From positions 15,220,001 through 15,284,000 of the forward strand of contig NC_056428.1 in the NCBI RefSeq assembly GCF_905147365.1: a stretch of 64,000 nt of DNA. Reading direction: 5' to 3'. The stretch comes from Aricia agestis (Eukaryota > Arthropoda > Insecta > Lepidoptera > Lycaenidae). This document shows positions 31,574 through 41,735 of this stretch, piece by piece. The notes beneath the pieces were generated by a model. It saw nothing but the letters and a program-made list of their open reading frames with translations. It was not told where the DNA came from and did no database searches. Made by a program: the position numbers and the translations under genes. The stretch's first letter is position 1. Every line of letters starts with the position of its first letter.

Positions 31574-34500
31574 ATGCGTCTAAGAAATAGAACTATACCC
31601 CAGGCGGGTACCGGAGCGGATAGCAATGGAGAATCCCGCCCCGGGCCCTCGGGTCCGGGCTGCCCTACGTATTCTGGGGTGGGCACCGTGTCGCACAATG
31701 ATAATGTTACACATCATAGAGAAACTTCGTCATCTTGTTTCTCCCCATTATCATCACTTTTTTCATCACCGCCATCTTCTCCAGCTTCATATCTTATAGC
31801 CAATCAGTCCACTTCATCAAATTCATCAATGTCATCGTCAATAGAATCTACTGCGGATGTTGTGCGGGAGGCTATTTCAGCCAGAGTTACTGCACCCATC
31901 CATAGTTCTAAGTGCAAACGTAAAAAATGGTCCAAAGAAATGAACATTTTCATAATGCACAAATATTTCATTCTCACAAAATTAGAAACCGACACTAAAT
32001 CATACTTGACACAGTTACATTCATTATTCTCGTCAGAGTTTCCAGAAATGGAAGCATCAAAACAAAGAGTAGGTGACCAACGACGAGCAATCGTTCAACG
32101 ACACTTCTTAACCAGACAGGAGATTTTAAGTATAAAAAATGACGTAAGAACTTTTTTGCAGAATCAAAACGAACACTTGACCGACGAACAAGACATGACG
32201 CAACCAGGTACTATTGAAACATACTACACACTTAACAGAATGAAATGGACAACTGAAATTAATAAAACAATAATGACAGCTTATTACAGAATAACCAAAC
32301 TAGAGACTGACCTCACCACCTACAGACCGATATTACACCAAGAAATTACCGCCACATGCCCGTCAATAGCTCACCTTTCAATACAAAGAATAGCTGACCA
32401 ACGGAGAGCTATTGTTAGTAATCATCTTCTATCAAGCGAAGAACTTAAAAGGATACGTGAAGAAGCACGGAGGGAGCTCGATGAAATATCGGTCGAAAAC
32501 ACTGAACACACGGTACACCAGCCGGTAAATGTAACACAAAACCTGTTAGATGATCATTCTTTCTTATCAAACCAACAAAACGACATAGTTAACTTAGTCA
32601 CAATTCAAAATCGCGTACCTGTAAAGTTATCAATAGAATTAGAAACACAGTTAAAAGAAATGTTTTTAGAGTCCTATAACATATTTAAAGACATAACTCC
32701 AACAGCGCGACCATCTTTGCCCAAATTAAAGCCATCTAAAAAATTGTTTCTGATAGTTGACTGCCTTAATTCTAATATAATCCCAAACATGACCCATGAG
32801 GATACCGACTTTAACACTCTTCACACGTATATATACACTGCAGCATACACCGCAACCAAATTTAGTGGAGTAAGAATAAATGTTAACAATAATACGACCA
32901 GTGCAAACAAATCGCAGATGACACCCCGATGGCAGAAACGGCTCGAAGGAAGAATAGGCGACCTTAGAGCGAATATAGGTAGACTTACCGAGTATATACG
33001 AGGTACTCGTTCTTCTTACCTAGAAAAGCAGATACAGAAAATAAAGCAACAGTACAAAATACATGCACAACATGAGTCAGAAAATTCGGATGTAACACAC
33101 TTTTTGGACACTTTAAAGCAAAAATTAAACATACTAACCAATAGATTAAAAAGATATAAAGATTGCAGTAATAGAAAAACACAAAACAAAGAATTTAATA
33201 ATAATGAAAAACTATTTTACAGAAAACTTGCTCAAGATACTGCTCAACACAATAACCCTTCACCCACCCCTGAATCTATGCATACATACTGGTCAAACAT
33301 ATGGTCCCATCCTAAACACCATGAAACTAGTCCGTGGATTGAAAAGGATAGAGCTAGATTCGCAGATATACCCGAAATGAAATTCGATCAAATTCACGCA
33401 GAACAACTGAAATCCGTTATAGCTAAAACACACAACTGGAAAGCAACTGGATCTGATAACATACACAACTTTTGGTACAAAAAACTTACGTGCACACATA
33501 GCCTATTACTAAAACACATCAATACATTTATCCGTTCCCCAGATTTAATACCAAATTTCATCACACAGGGCATAACATATATGTTACCAAAAGATAATTC
33601 TGATACTGCAAACCCGGAAAAATATAGGCCCATCACTTGTCTTCAAAACATTTATAAGATAATCACAGCATGCATCAGCAATTTAATATACACACATATA
33701 GAAAAAAACAATATCCTAGCCAAAGAACAGAAGGGATGCCGGAAATATAGTCAAGGCTGCAAAGAGCAACTAATTATAGATTCTGTAATATCAAATCAGG
33801 CACGTAAAAAGAAAAGTAGTATATATACCATGTACATCGATTATAAAAAGGCGTTTGATTCCGTACCCCACTCATGGCTCATTTATATATTAAAACATTA
33901 TAAAATCTGTCCCACAATTATAAATTGCCTCGCAAAAATAATGCCAAATTGGCAAACCAGGTTAAAAATTTGTGACTCATCAAAAACAATTGAAACCGAC
34001 TTAATTCCTATAAAAAGGGGTATATTTCAAGGGGACTCTTTAAGTCCTCTTTGGTTCTGCCTTGCACTTAATCCATTATCATATATACTTAACGAAAAGG
34101 AGCGGGGATTTAAAATCAAACACAACACCCAACATACATCACTCTCGCACCTTATGTATATGGATGACATAAAAATATTTGCAAACACACTAAACAACAT
34201 ACACATTCTGGCTGATCTTACTCAAATTTTTTCAAATACTATACATATGGAGTTCGGAATAGATAAATGCAAAATACAAGCAATAAAGAAAGGCAAAATA
34301 CAAGAAACACAATATAAACTAAATAACGATTGTATAATTGAGTCTGTCGACCCGTTAGAAGGGTATAAATACCTAGGATATTATCAGTCACAACAGCTAC
34401 ACCACAAACAAATTAAAAAACAACTCAAACACAAGTTTAGAGCCAGACTACACAAAATTTTAGTTACACAGTTAAATTCTAAAAACACAATTAAAGCTAT

Positions 34501-35647
34501 TAATACATACGCAATACCCATACTTACATATTCCTTTGGTGTAATTCGCTGGAACCAAACGGAACTTAAATCTCTGCAAAGATTAATAAACACAACAATG
34601 ACCAAGCACAGAAAACATCACCCAAGAGCTTGTATCCAACGGTTAATTCTGCCCAAAGCCGAAGGTGGAAGAGGACTCATAGATATTGTTAATTTACACA
34701 ATAGACAAATAGAACTACTCCGAAAATTCTTTTACAATCGCGCCCAAACAGTAAATCTTCATCAGGCCATTTGCCACACTGACACTCACACACCCCTTAC
34801 ACTCGCTGATAACACAAAAAGAATAAATATCTACACAAACCAACAAAAAATCGAAGCATGGACAAATAAAACCTTACATGGCAGGCACCGCATGGATCTA
34901 ACCAATAACGCCGTAGACAAAATAGCGTCAAACGCATGGTTAAAACACGGAGAGCTGTTTCCTGAAACGGAAGGTTTTATGTTGGCAATCCAAGACCAAG
35001 TAATAGACACCAAAAATTACAGAAAGCACATAATAAGAGACCGTGACATTGGTAGTGACCATTGCCGTCACTGCCACAAGCAACCAGAAACAATTCAACA
35101 TATCACAGGCGCCTGCTCATCCATCACCCAAACAGACTACAAACATAGACACGACCAGGTAGCAGCAATTATACACCAGATACTCGCACAAAAATACAAC
35201 CTCATCACAGAAAAGACCCCATATTACATGTACACTCCCCAAATCATATTAGACTCACCGGATTACAAACTTTACTGGGACAGGACAATACTTACAGACA
35301 AGACCGTTCATCACAACAGACCTGATATAACACTCCATGACAAAAGAAATAGAACTGTTTACCTGATAGACATCGCCATACCTAACACTCATAACCTCCC
35401 ATCCACGCACACAACCAAATTAGCAAAATACACAGACTTGACAGTAGAAATAAAATCACAGTGGCAAGTTAACACAGTCAAAACTATACCCATAATCATC
35501 TCAACCACTGGCGTCATTCCTAAAACACTTCATACATCCCTCAAAATACTTAACATACATCCACTCACATTCATCACTCTCCAAAAAGCAGTCATTCTCA
35601 ATACATGCCGCATCGTCCGGAAGTTTTTATCTATTAATAATAATTAA
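31574..35647 (+). CDS. Dong-like retrotransposon polyprotein (RT plus restriction-like endonuclease)
   Basis: An intact 1357-residue protein from the first ATG of the frame; the frame stays open a little further upstream (31553) without an ATG. In order: Ser-rich N-terminus (about 51-91); two similar modules at about 117-200 and 224-305 (KKWSKEMN and MKWTTEIN starts, TKLETD, QR..DQRRAI), probably Myb/SANT-like DNA-binding units; a basic linker; reverse transcriptase from WKATGSDN (622) through RPITCLQN, the catalytic Asp of YIDYKKAFDS (756), GIFQGDSLSP and YMDD (862-865); a thumb with GYKYLGY; a CCHC knuckle (C1164, C1167, H1176, C1181); and a restriction-like endonuclease with RPD (D1251) and LIDIAIP (D1266). 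The family copies its RNA at a nicked chromosomal target (target-primed reverse transcription) in the nucleus. All catalytic motifs I can check are present and no stop or frameshift is seen. Reverse-strand frames inside it are shadows. Confidence 0.92.
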   Translation: MRLRNRTIPQAGTGADSNGESRPGPSGPGCPTYSGVGTVSHNDNVTHHRETSSSCFSPLSSLFSSPPSSPASYLIANQSTSSNSSMSSSIESTADVVREAISARVTAPIHSSKCKRKKWSKEMNIFIMHKYFILTKLETDTKSYLTQLHSLFSSEFPEMEASKQRVGDQRRAIVQRHFLTRQEILSIKNDVRTFLQNQNEHLTDEQDMTQPGTIETYYTLNRMKWTTEINKTIMTAYYRITKLETDLTTYRPILHQEITATCPSIAHLSIQRIADQRRAIVSNHLLSSEELKRIREEARRELDEISVENTEHTVHQPVNVTQNLLDDHSFLSNQQNDIVNLVTIQNRVPVKLSIELETQLKEMFLESYNIFKDITPTARPSLPKLKPSKKLFLIVDCLNSNIIPNMTHEDTDFNTLHTYIYTAAYTATKFSGVRINVNNNTTSANKSQMTPRWQKRLEGRIGDLRANIGRLTEYIRGTRSSYLEKQIQKIKQQYKIHAQHESENSDVTHFLDTLKQKLNILTNRLKRYKDCSNRKTQNKEFNNNEKLFYRKLAQDTAQHNNPSPTPESMHTYWSNIWSHPKHHETSPWIEKDRARFADIPEMKFDQIHAEQLKSVIAKTHNWKATGSDNIHNFWYKKLTCTHSLLLKHINTFIRSPDLIPNFITQGITYMLPKDNSDTANPEKYRPITCLQNIYKIITACISNLIYTHIEKNNILAKEQKGCRKYSQGCKEQLIIDSVISNQARKKKSSIYTMYIDYKKAFDSVPHSWLIYILKHYKICPTIINCLAKIMPNWQTRLKICDSSKTIETDLIPIKRGIFQGDSLSPLWFCLALNPLSYILNEKERGFKIKHNTQHTSLSHLMYMDDIKIFANTLNNIHILADLTQIFSNTIHMEFGIDKCKIQAIKKGKIQETQYKLNNDCIIESVDPLEGYKYLGYYQSQQLHHKQIKKQLKHKFRARLHKILVTQLNSKNTIKAINTYAIPILTYSFGVIRWNQTELKSLQRLINTTMTKHRKHHPRACIQRLILPKAEGGRGLIDIVNLHNRQIELLRKFFYNRAQTVNLHQAICHTDTHTPLTLADNTKRINIYTNQQKIEAWTNKTLHGRHRMDLTNNAVDKIASNAWLKHGELFPETEGFMLAIQDQVIDTKNYRKHIIRDRDIGSDHCRHCHKQPETIQHITGACSSITQTDYKHRHDQVAAIIHQILAQKYNLITEKTPYYMYTPQIILDSPDYKLYWDRTILTDKTVHHNRPDITLHDKRNRTVYLIDIAIPNTHNLPSTHTTKLAKYTDLTVEIKSQWQVNTVKTIPIIISTTGVIPKTLHTSLKILNIHPLTFITLQKAVILNTCRIVRKFLSINNN

Positions 35648-35659
35648 CAAATAAGTCAC

Positions 35660-35693
35660 CTGAAGTTGTTTGGCCACAAGCCCGCAACTTCAG
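35660..35693 (+). other. 3' UTR hairpin of the Dong-like element
   Basis: CTGAAGTTG pairs with CAACTTCAG around a loop containing GGCCACAAGCCCG. The related copy at 35876-35909 has CTGAAGCTGC/GCAGCTTTAG, in which T-A has become C-G on both sides, with nearly the same loop (GGTCACAAGCCC). Likely the RNA feature recognised by the reverse transcriptase (inference from R2). Confidence 0.7.
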
Positions 35694-35750
35694 TATACCC
35701 CGCAAGGGAGAAAAGAAAATTTAACAAAAACATAATAATAATAATAATAA

Positions 35751-35947
35751 TAATAGTAGTCTTAAAGCACTCAACATTCACCCACTCACTTATATCACCC
35801 TTCAAAAGGCTGTAATTCTTAATACATGCCGAATCGTCAGAAAATTCCTGTCGATTGCTTGATTTTCAACTCAAGCTGAAGCTGCTTGGTCACAAGCCCG
35901 CAGCTTTAGTGAAATACCCTTAATGGAGAAGTAAAAACTTAAAAATA
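35751..35947 (+). mobile_element. 5'-truncated copy of a second Dong-like lineage
   Basis: Directly after the TAA tract of the full-length copy. It starts inside the ORF (LKALNIHPLTYITLQKAV, versus LKILNIHPLTFITLQKAV in the intact copy), ends the ORF in FLSIA, and has the conserved hairpin and its own tail ATATAATAATAATATAA. The nucleotide differences show it is a sister lineage, not a duplicate. Confidence 0.88.
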
Positions 35948-36410
35948 TAATAATAATATAAGTTTTAAGGTGTTAGATATTTTTTAGTGTTAGATATGTT
36001 TCGGATCAGAAATTTCGGACCATGTGCGGCTGGGCTTAATCGGCATAGTCTCTTCTAACAATTAATATATGTGACTTAAATAAATATTACTTAAATAAGT
36101 TATTATTTATGTAATTAATTATTATTATTAAATATTTCCTGTTAATGCGGTGTTGCAATAATTAGTAAAATGAAAACTCGTATATCCAATACGTGACCTA
36201 TAATATTATGTTAGATATTTTTTAAATTTACAAAACAATATTATGGTTATAACTTTTTTGTGTGTTTTTGTGCCTACTTCAAAATTTCTTGCCAGAAAAT
36301 AATGAATCATAAAAGTGGGACCAATCGCCAGATGATAAAATATTAAAAATTCATATCTGGTCATTGGGCCCACTGGGCCTAAAAACCTTGGGACGAAACA
36401 CCAGAGTACT
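35948..36410. other. Unassigned stretch with TTTCGGATCAGAAATTTCGG repeat
   Basis: The segment at 35997-36037 (GATCAGAAATTTCGGACCAT, GTGCGGCTGGGCTTAA) recurs in slightly different form at 36727-36767, in the same direction. The remainder is AT-rich and unassigned. Confidence 0.45.
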
Positions 36411-36603
36411 CATCCGATCGACGTCATCTGACACATAATGTCAGATGCCTGCCGGAACGCACTCTGCTCATATATTTTGTATCTGACGTCCGGTCCGGAT
36501 GAGTTGTCAGATGCCGTCTATCGGATGGCAGACATTTTTAATTAAGTTCCGGCGGGCGTCTGACATTATGTGTCAGATGACTCAGATGACGTCGATCGGA
36601 TGG
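36411..36603. repeat. GC-rich inverted repeat
   Basis: CATCCGATCGACGTCATCTG...CCTGCCGGAAC (36411-36458) is mirrored by GTTCCGGCGGGC...GACGTCGATCGGATGG (36546-36603), with a 10-bp CATCTGAGT-type extra in the right arm. Each arm holds its own small palindrome, TCTGACATTATGTGTCAGA. Probably a fold-back element reaching to 36767. Confidence 0.75.
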
Positions 36604-36773
36604 CAGTTCAAATGTTTCTGACGGATCGCGCTCTCTCTTACATTTTGTACTGAGCCGAGTGAGCTCGAACTCGCCGGAAGGAAATTTCGGATAGTGTGCG
36701 GTGTGGCGGTCCGGCCGACGTTCAAATGTTTCGTATCAGAAATTTCGGACAATGTGCGGCCGGGCTAAACTAT

Positions 36774-36974
36774 AAGTTAGAATAGTTGCACAACAGGGTT
36801 CAACTGTCACGGTCGGTGTCATTGTGAACTATAATTGACATTTTATTTCATACTCTTTGAGTAACTTGGTAAAATGCAAACGATAATACCCTAGAGTAAA
36901 TTAAAGGAGTAAAATTATTCTCATGATAGTTAATAGTTATACTCGTGTAACTTCAAGTTTGGTCGAATCGGGTC
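36774..36974 (-). mobile_element. MITE fragment, GGCCCGATTCGACC family
   Basis: Matches in reverse the left half of 50493-50813 (TCATTGTGAACTATAATTGA, ACTTCAAGTTTGGTCGAATC, TTATACTCG). It ends with the terminal TTTGGTCGAATCGGG. Confidence 0.65.
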
Positions 36975-36989
36975 TAAGTATAATACTTA

Positions 36990-37275
36990 TAATCGTCCAT
37001 CTTCTATCTATAGCCTAACGTGGAAAAAGGTCCTTCTTGTAGACTTTTTCGCGCTTCTCGACCTTAAAAGCATGGTGGCGGGTTTACTTAATTCAGGACT
37101 CAGAAAGCATAATATAAAGGGGTTAATTTCTAAAATATACTTAATTATTCTTTAAATTGTAGTTTTAGGTCTGACTATTACGATTTAATTTTATTTATCA
37201 ATAATTAGTTTTTAAGTAGGTACCTTATATTCTTGTAATTTGTGGAGATGAATAAACGATTATTATTATTATTTA
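36990..37275 (+). mobile_element. Possible retroposon 3' end with ATT tail
   Basis: AATAAA followed by CGATTATTATTATTATT at 37251-37275 resembles the end of the retroposon at 41206-41735 (GAATAAACGTTATTATT). The body is not recognised, so the 5' limit is uncertain. Confidence 0.35.
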
Positions 37276-37279
37276 AATC

Positions 37280-38743
37280 GTGCATCTTGGCTCATATTAT
37301 ATATACCGTATAGACATAACATAATACTAACATTTTTATTGCAAGTAGGTTCAGTACCCACCCTAACAATTTACATTTCGGGATAAAATGTAGCCAATGT
37401 AGATAATCCAGATCCTAAGCTACCATGACACCAAAGGTAAAAAACAGTTTTTTTCCGTTGTTTTCCTTTTTTCCTTTGCTTAAGAGAAGTTAATAAATAG
37501 TAATACTTACTTACATAATATTATGACTCACACAACTGTCCATAATTGCATCACACCCATTTTCTAGGATTTCTTACTGCAACCTCTAGGGAAGTACTTA
37601 GCTATAAATAACAAAGACTACTTACTGTTTTATTTGTTGTGTAGAATAATCTAATACCTGATATTGTCGGTGATTAGTACTTAATCACGACCTATAGAAG
37701 ATCCTGGTCAGTCACTTTTATGACTCAAACACGACTTGGCATTTGGACAACCGTATTTGATTATTACCATAAGCCAGTAAGAATATTTTGCGAACGAAAA
37801 ATGACCTATAATCAACAGCTAGCATTACAATTTCGATATATTAAACATTCGAAGTTAGAGTAAAAAATAGGTATAATATAATATGATCTATGTCTGTTTC
37901 TGTGTATACCTAATATGGACATTTTCGGGCATCCTAAGCGTTCTGCGCTATATCACTTGCGTTTCCTAATGTAAAACTCCATATTCTTACTTGGCTAAAA
38001 GCCCAGGATTATTTTTATGATATATTATGTTGAGTCATTAGTGGTTATTTACCGTCGATATTGATAAATTGATATTTTTGATATTATCGAGACTGCATCA
38101 AAACTGCATCAAAATCCATTTCAAATAGCGTTCGTGGAACTAATCTTCTAGCTTAGTACTAACTTGTAGGAGATAAATATAGAACATTTCTAACAATTTG
38201 CGCTTCTCAAAAGTCGTAATAGCTACATTTTACACGAGCGTACTTAGTACAATTACTTCCAGGAACGCTTCTAGTCCCAGGTATTTAAATAGCCTAGAAA
38301 TATTTGCTAGGGCATAGCTTTTAGTGGCTAGTGGCTTCAGAGCTAGTTAGTGGCTAATTATGGTTTAATTAGCAGCTTATTATTTTCTTTTCTTTCATCG
38401 TCAACTTTATAAAAATTAAAAAGTACTTATTGTTTTTTGGGTTAACCGTGGGAGATGCTATGCCTCGATAAAAAACACTATGATGACAGTAATTTTTAGT
38501 TATATCACTTATAACCAGTTAGTTATAAATAAATAAAAACGGCATAAAAATCATTATAATATTGTCATCAAGCACTGGAGACAAAAGAAGTAAAACGAAG
38601 TGTCTAGTCGTCCGATTACCGGATGAATAAACAGTGTCTTTTGAATTTTGTATCGCCATGTCACTGATTGTCTCGATTTGGTTTGCTGAAAACTCACCCT
38701 TAAATTAAAATGTTATGTGAAAATAAACATCTACATTAGCGGT
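37280..38743. other. Unassigned stretch
   Basis: No gene recognised. At 38605-38628 CTAGTCGTCCGATTACCGGAT matches the arms of the palindrome at 39533-39628. Confidence 0.35.
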
Positions 38744-39434
38744 CCCCCGACACACCTTGACAAAAATTATGGACTAAAATATCACTTTACACTTAGGAAT
38801 TATTTAAACTTAAAGTCAGTAAAATATATTATTTCATTACTTTTTAAAGTGGTTTGGCGGGGGTTTTTTTAAATTTCTTAATTTAATTTTATTTCATGCT
38901 TTTTAAACTTGTGTTGGTTATAGTGCAGAATAATTCCTATCAACAGGATCATATTATATCACAATGAATACCATCTAGGAATGTCCTTTGGGATGAGGCC
39001 GTCAATATGAGTCCAAACATGAAACCTCCACTTTGGGTTCATATGGAGCTCGGCTCCTATAGAATCCAGGTGATGCTGCAGCAGCAGCATGCAAAGATTT
39101 ATTGGTTATCTACGTCTTACTAGTTGTCGTATTAATTAAAATGAGCCCAAACACGAAAACCTTGCTCTAAGTTAGTGAGGAGTTGGGTATCCTATTGATT
39201 ACCAGGTGATGCTGCAGCACCAGGTCAACTTTCCATTAATGTGTAAATATTCATAAATGTCACGAACTAGAATGCAATAAAGCCCACCAAACGACTGCAA
39301 GTTGCTAAACGGCCTTCAGCACGGAGCAGGCTGATGATGATGAACTATAGCTAAGAACACTCTCAATTAAGTCAGCTTTTAAACAAAAAAAAACTAGATC
39401 AAAATCGGTCCACCCGTTTGGATGCTACGATGCC

Positions 39435-39480
<46 letters not shown>

Positions 39481-39531
39481 CGACAGACAGACACGTCAAA
39501 CTTATAACACCCCTCTTTTTTGTCGGGGGTT
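38744..39531. repeat. Rearranged CCCCCGAC-family repeat with CAGA tract
   Basis: A plus-strand piece (38744-38865, from CCCCCGACA to GGCGGGGG) and a minus-strand piece (39345-39531, ending CCCTCTTTTTTGTCGGGGG) flank about 480 bp that includes two related words, AGGTGATGCTGCAGCA (39068 and 39205). (CAGA)n occupies 39434-39492. Compare 16630-17047, where both pieces lie in one orientation. Confidence 0.6.
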
Positions 39532-39532
39532 A

Positions 39533-39628
39533 ATAAAATAAATCTTAGTCGTCCGGTAGTCGTCCGGTAATCGGATGAATTATTTTTTTAATTCATCCGG
39601 TAATCGGACGACTAAGATTTATTTTATT
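39533..39628. repeat. Palindrome of AGTCGTCCGGTAATCGGATGAA
   Basis: Arms AATAAAATAAATCTTAGTCG...TCATCCGATTACC face each other across TTTTTTT. The left arm has an extra 12-bp GTCGTCCGGTA duplication. Confidence 0.8.
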
Positions 39629-39639
39629 CACCCGATTAC

Positions 39640-40786
39640 CGGGCGACTAGCAACAGCCGAAGTAAAAACACGAAATTTTAACAAAATCGGTTTAGCATGG
39701 TTTAGCCGGTCGAATTGGTTTCGGAGGAAATTGGCAATAAACACTGCAACAGGAGATTTTTTTTATATTGGAACATTCTTGATTGTAAACGTTAGTTCGA
39801 CGTTACTTTAATTCACTAACTGCCGCACTCAGAGTGGAAAATTAATTACTTAAATGTAATTAATTAATTCAAAATTTTGACATAAGCCCCATACATCTGT
39901 CAAACTCTTCATTAAATTGAAGGTTAATCATAAGTTAATTATGATTAACCGTTTCGGCATGAAGGACCATTCAAAAATAGGAATATTGGTGAAAAAATGA
40001 CTTTGATAGCTTAAAAACTCTCCTGGATATCCATACAAAATGTTACCTAACTGTGACGTCACACTTAGGTAGTTTGTTCGATTGCTATGTTAAATATTGC
40101 GTTTATGAAAGTGGTTTTATAAGATTTTTTAATATAAATTGCATAATTTATCGAATGGTATACAAAAATTAAGGAATTTTATAAAAAAATTCGACTTGAC
40201 AACTTTGAAGGCTCATAAAAAAAAAAAAATACATAAGTTATGAAGCTGAAATTTTGCAAATACTTATATTTTATCGCTATGTCTTTATTTTATTTTTAAA
40301 AATCAGCTAAACTTTGACCTTGTCATCATTATTCTTCCCAGCAGAGATTCTGCGACTCACAACTCACAAATGACACTCGTTTAGCTTCACCCGTGTTTGT
40401 CTACAAAGTTTATTCGCCAGTAAATGTCTCTTCATTTGATGACGATTAAACTTTAATTTTATAAAGAGTTTGACAGATCATCTATGGGGTTAATTACAGT
40501 TATTAATTTAACTGACAACTGTTTTAATTGTCTCTGAGTGTGGCAGTACCTTATCATAATTAGTACCTAGGTCCACGCAACATGGTATGCCCAAAACAAA
40601 TAAATGATTAATTTTCTTAGATAGAAATCTTGAAAACCGTTAGTTTAACAAGCTGACACGGCACAAACACGCGCCCACGCCGGACTCTGGTGTAAAATTT
40701 CGTATGTGCATGTTAACTATACATGTGATTATACTTTTTTTTTGGTTACGCACACTATTAGATGTATTACGTAAACAGAGCCCCTG
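39640..40786. other. Unassigned AT-rich stretch
   Basis: No gene or complete repeat recognised. Confidence 0.3.
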
Positions 40787-40930
40787 GCTAAGACGTTTTC
40801 TTTATCGCTTCTTTATAGAATCGTCGATCAAAATGTATGGAATTGACATAAGCGTTCGATAAAATGAGGTGGACATTCGACTCATGCCATGGCAATCCCA
40901 TACATTTTTATCGGCGATTCTATAAACAGT
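40787..40930. mobile_element. MITE, TAGCCAAGGCG family, copy 2
   Basis: Begins CTGGCTAAGACGTTTTCT and carries GATCAAAATGTATGGAATTG with its mirror CCATACATTTTTATC; related to 22981-23168, but the right terminus is missing. Confidence 0.55.
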
Positions 40931-40951
40931 GAATCGTCAGAAAAATACTTG

Positions 40952-41149
40952 TCCATACTAATAATATTATAAATGTGAAAGTGTGTCTGTCTTACTGTTA
41001 CCTGCTGACCAAACCGTTGAACCTATTTTGCTGAAATTTGACACTTTGTATGACGAGAAAGGACTTGGAATACTTTTTATCCCGGAAAACTGCACGGTTC
41101 TCGCGCGATAAAGACATTTTGGCGCAAAGGAGTGGCAGACGTTATTTAG
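40952..41149 (+). mobile_element. Short Helitron, family F
   Basis: 5' TCCATACTAATAATATTATA, then AAGTGTGTCTGTC, CCGTTGAACC and TATCCCGGAAAA, with a worn 3' end (GCGCAAAGGAG...TTTAGT). Relatives at 54157-54337 and 55740-55872. Confidence 0.6.
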
Positions 41150-41205
41150 TATTTAAGAGGGCGACTAACCCCAAAAATATTTTATAAAAATTCGTGAAAA
41201 TTAGA

Positions 41206-41735
41206 AAATTAGATATAAGTAATATTTAAAATACAATTTTTTTACGTTAAAATGTTAACGCTGAGTGCATATCTGTCCTTATTTCTAGATGACTGCTATT
41301 AGGAACCACATAACACCAGGCACTGTGGTGTACACCACGGTAATAAGCCTGAGTGGTATCCTTTTCAACAATAGACATAACAATACACTACTCGTATGGC
41401 TGACCCTTAGGCACTATGGGGATGTCCCCATTGTTTACATCCTTATGTTATGCATACGTCCTGCTGTCTTATCACCGTGTCTCATGAATTATTCCTTCTT
41501 TTTTATTTTCTCTTTTTTATAATTTTGTATCTTTTGCGTATGTGATGTTTAATTTCCTTTTTTGTATTGTAACGTGTAATTTATTATTGTAGTGTAATGC
41601 TGTGTCATACTGTTGAATAAACGTTATTATTATTATTATATTTTTACGTTTTTACTTCTCCATTAAGGGTATTTCACTAAAGCTGCGGGCTTGTGACCAA
41701 GCAGCTTCTTATTATTATTATTATTATTATTATTA
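41206..41735 (+). mobile_element. Retroposon with TTA-repeat tail inside the MITE
   Basis: Non-coding sequence ending GTTGAATAAACGTTATTATT, bracketed by ATTAG in the host MITE (about 41201 and 41735), a plausible target duplication. Its TTA tail was itself entered by a Dong-like fragment. Confidence 0.5.
41641..41716 (-). mobile_element. Dong-like 3' end fragment in a TTA tail
   Basis: In reverse it reads GAAGCTGCTTGGTCACAAGC, CCGCAGCTTTAGTGAAATAC and so on to the poly(A)-like end. This is the last 75 nt of the lineage truncated at 35751-35947, with TTA repeats on both sides (TAA on its own strand). Confidence 0.85.

Larger units (their letters stand above)
31307..35731 (+). mobile_element. 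Full-length Dong-like (R4-clade) non-LTR retrotransposon
   Basis: About 4.4 kb inserted in a TAA microsatellite: a GC-rich 5' leader of about 270 bp, one uninterrupted ORF (31574-35647) and a short 3' UTR with a hairpin, joined to more TAA repeats. Single-ORF structure, reverse transcriptase, downstream CCHC knuckle and restriction-like endonuclease place it with the R2/R4/NeSL group. TAA-repeat insertion is the known habit of Bombyx Dong (R4 clade). The intact ORF and leader suggest a recent insertion that could be active. Confidence 0.88.

Noticed and set aside
31804..35013. Minus-strand frames inside the retrotransposon
   Set aside because: Antisense shadows of the intact plus-strand ORF with low-complexity hydrophobic translations.
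31307..35731. R2-type rDNA-specific element
   Set aside because: Flanks are TAA microsatellite, not 28S rRNA gene sequence, and the protein resembles R4/Dong more than R2.
39434..39492. CAGA array as a possible CRISPR-like repeat
   Set aside because: It is a plain tetranucleotide microsatellite without spacers; no CRISPR or cas-like sequence exists in the window.
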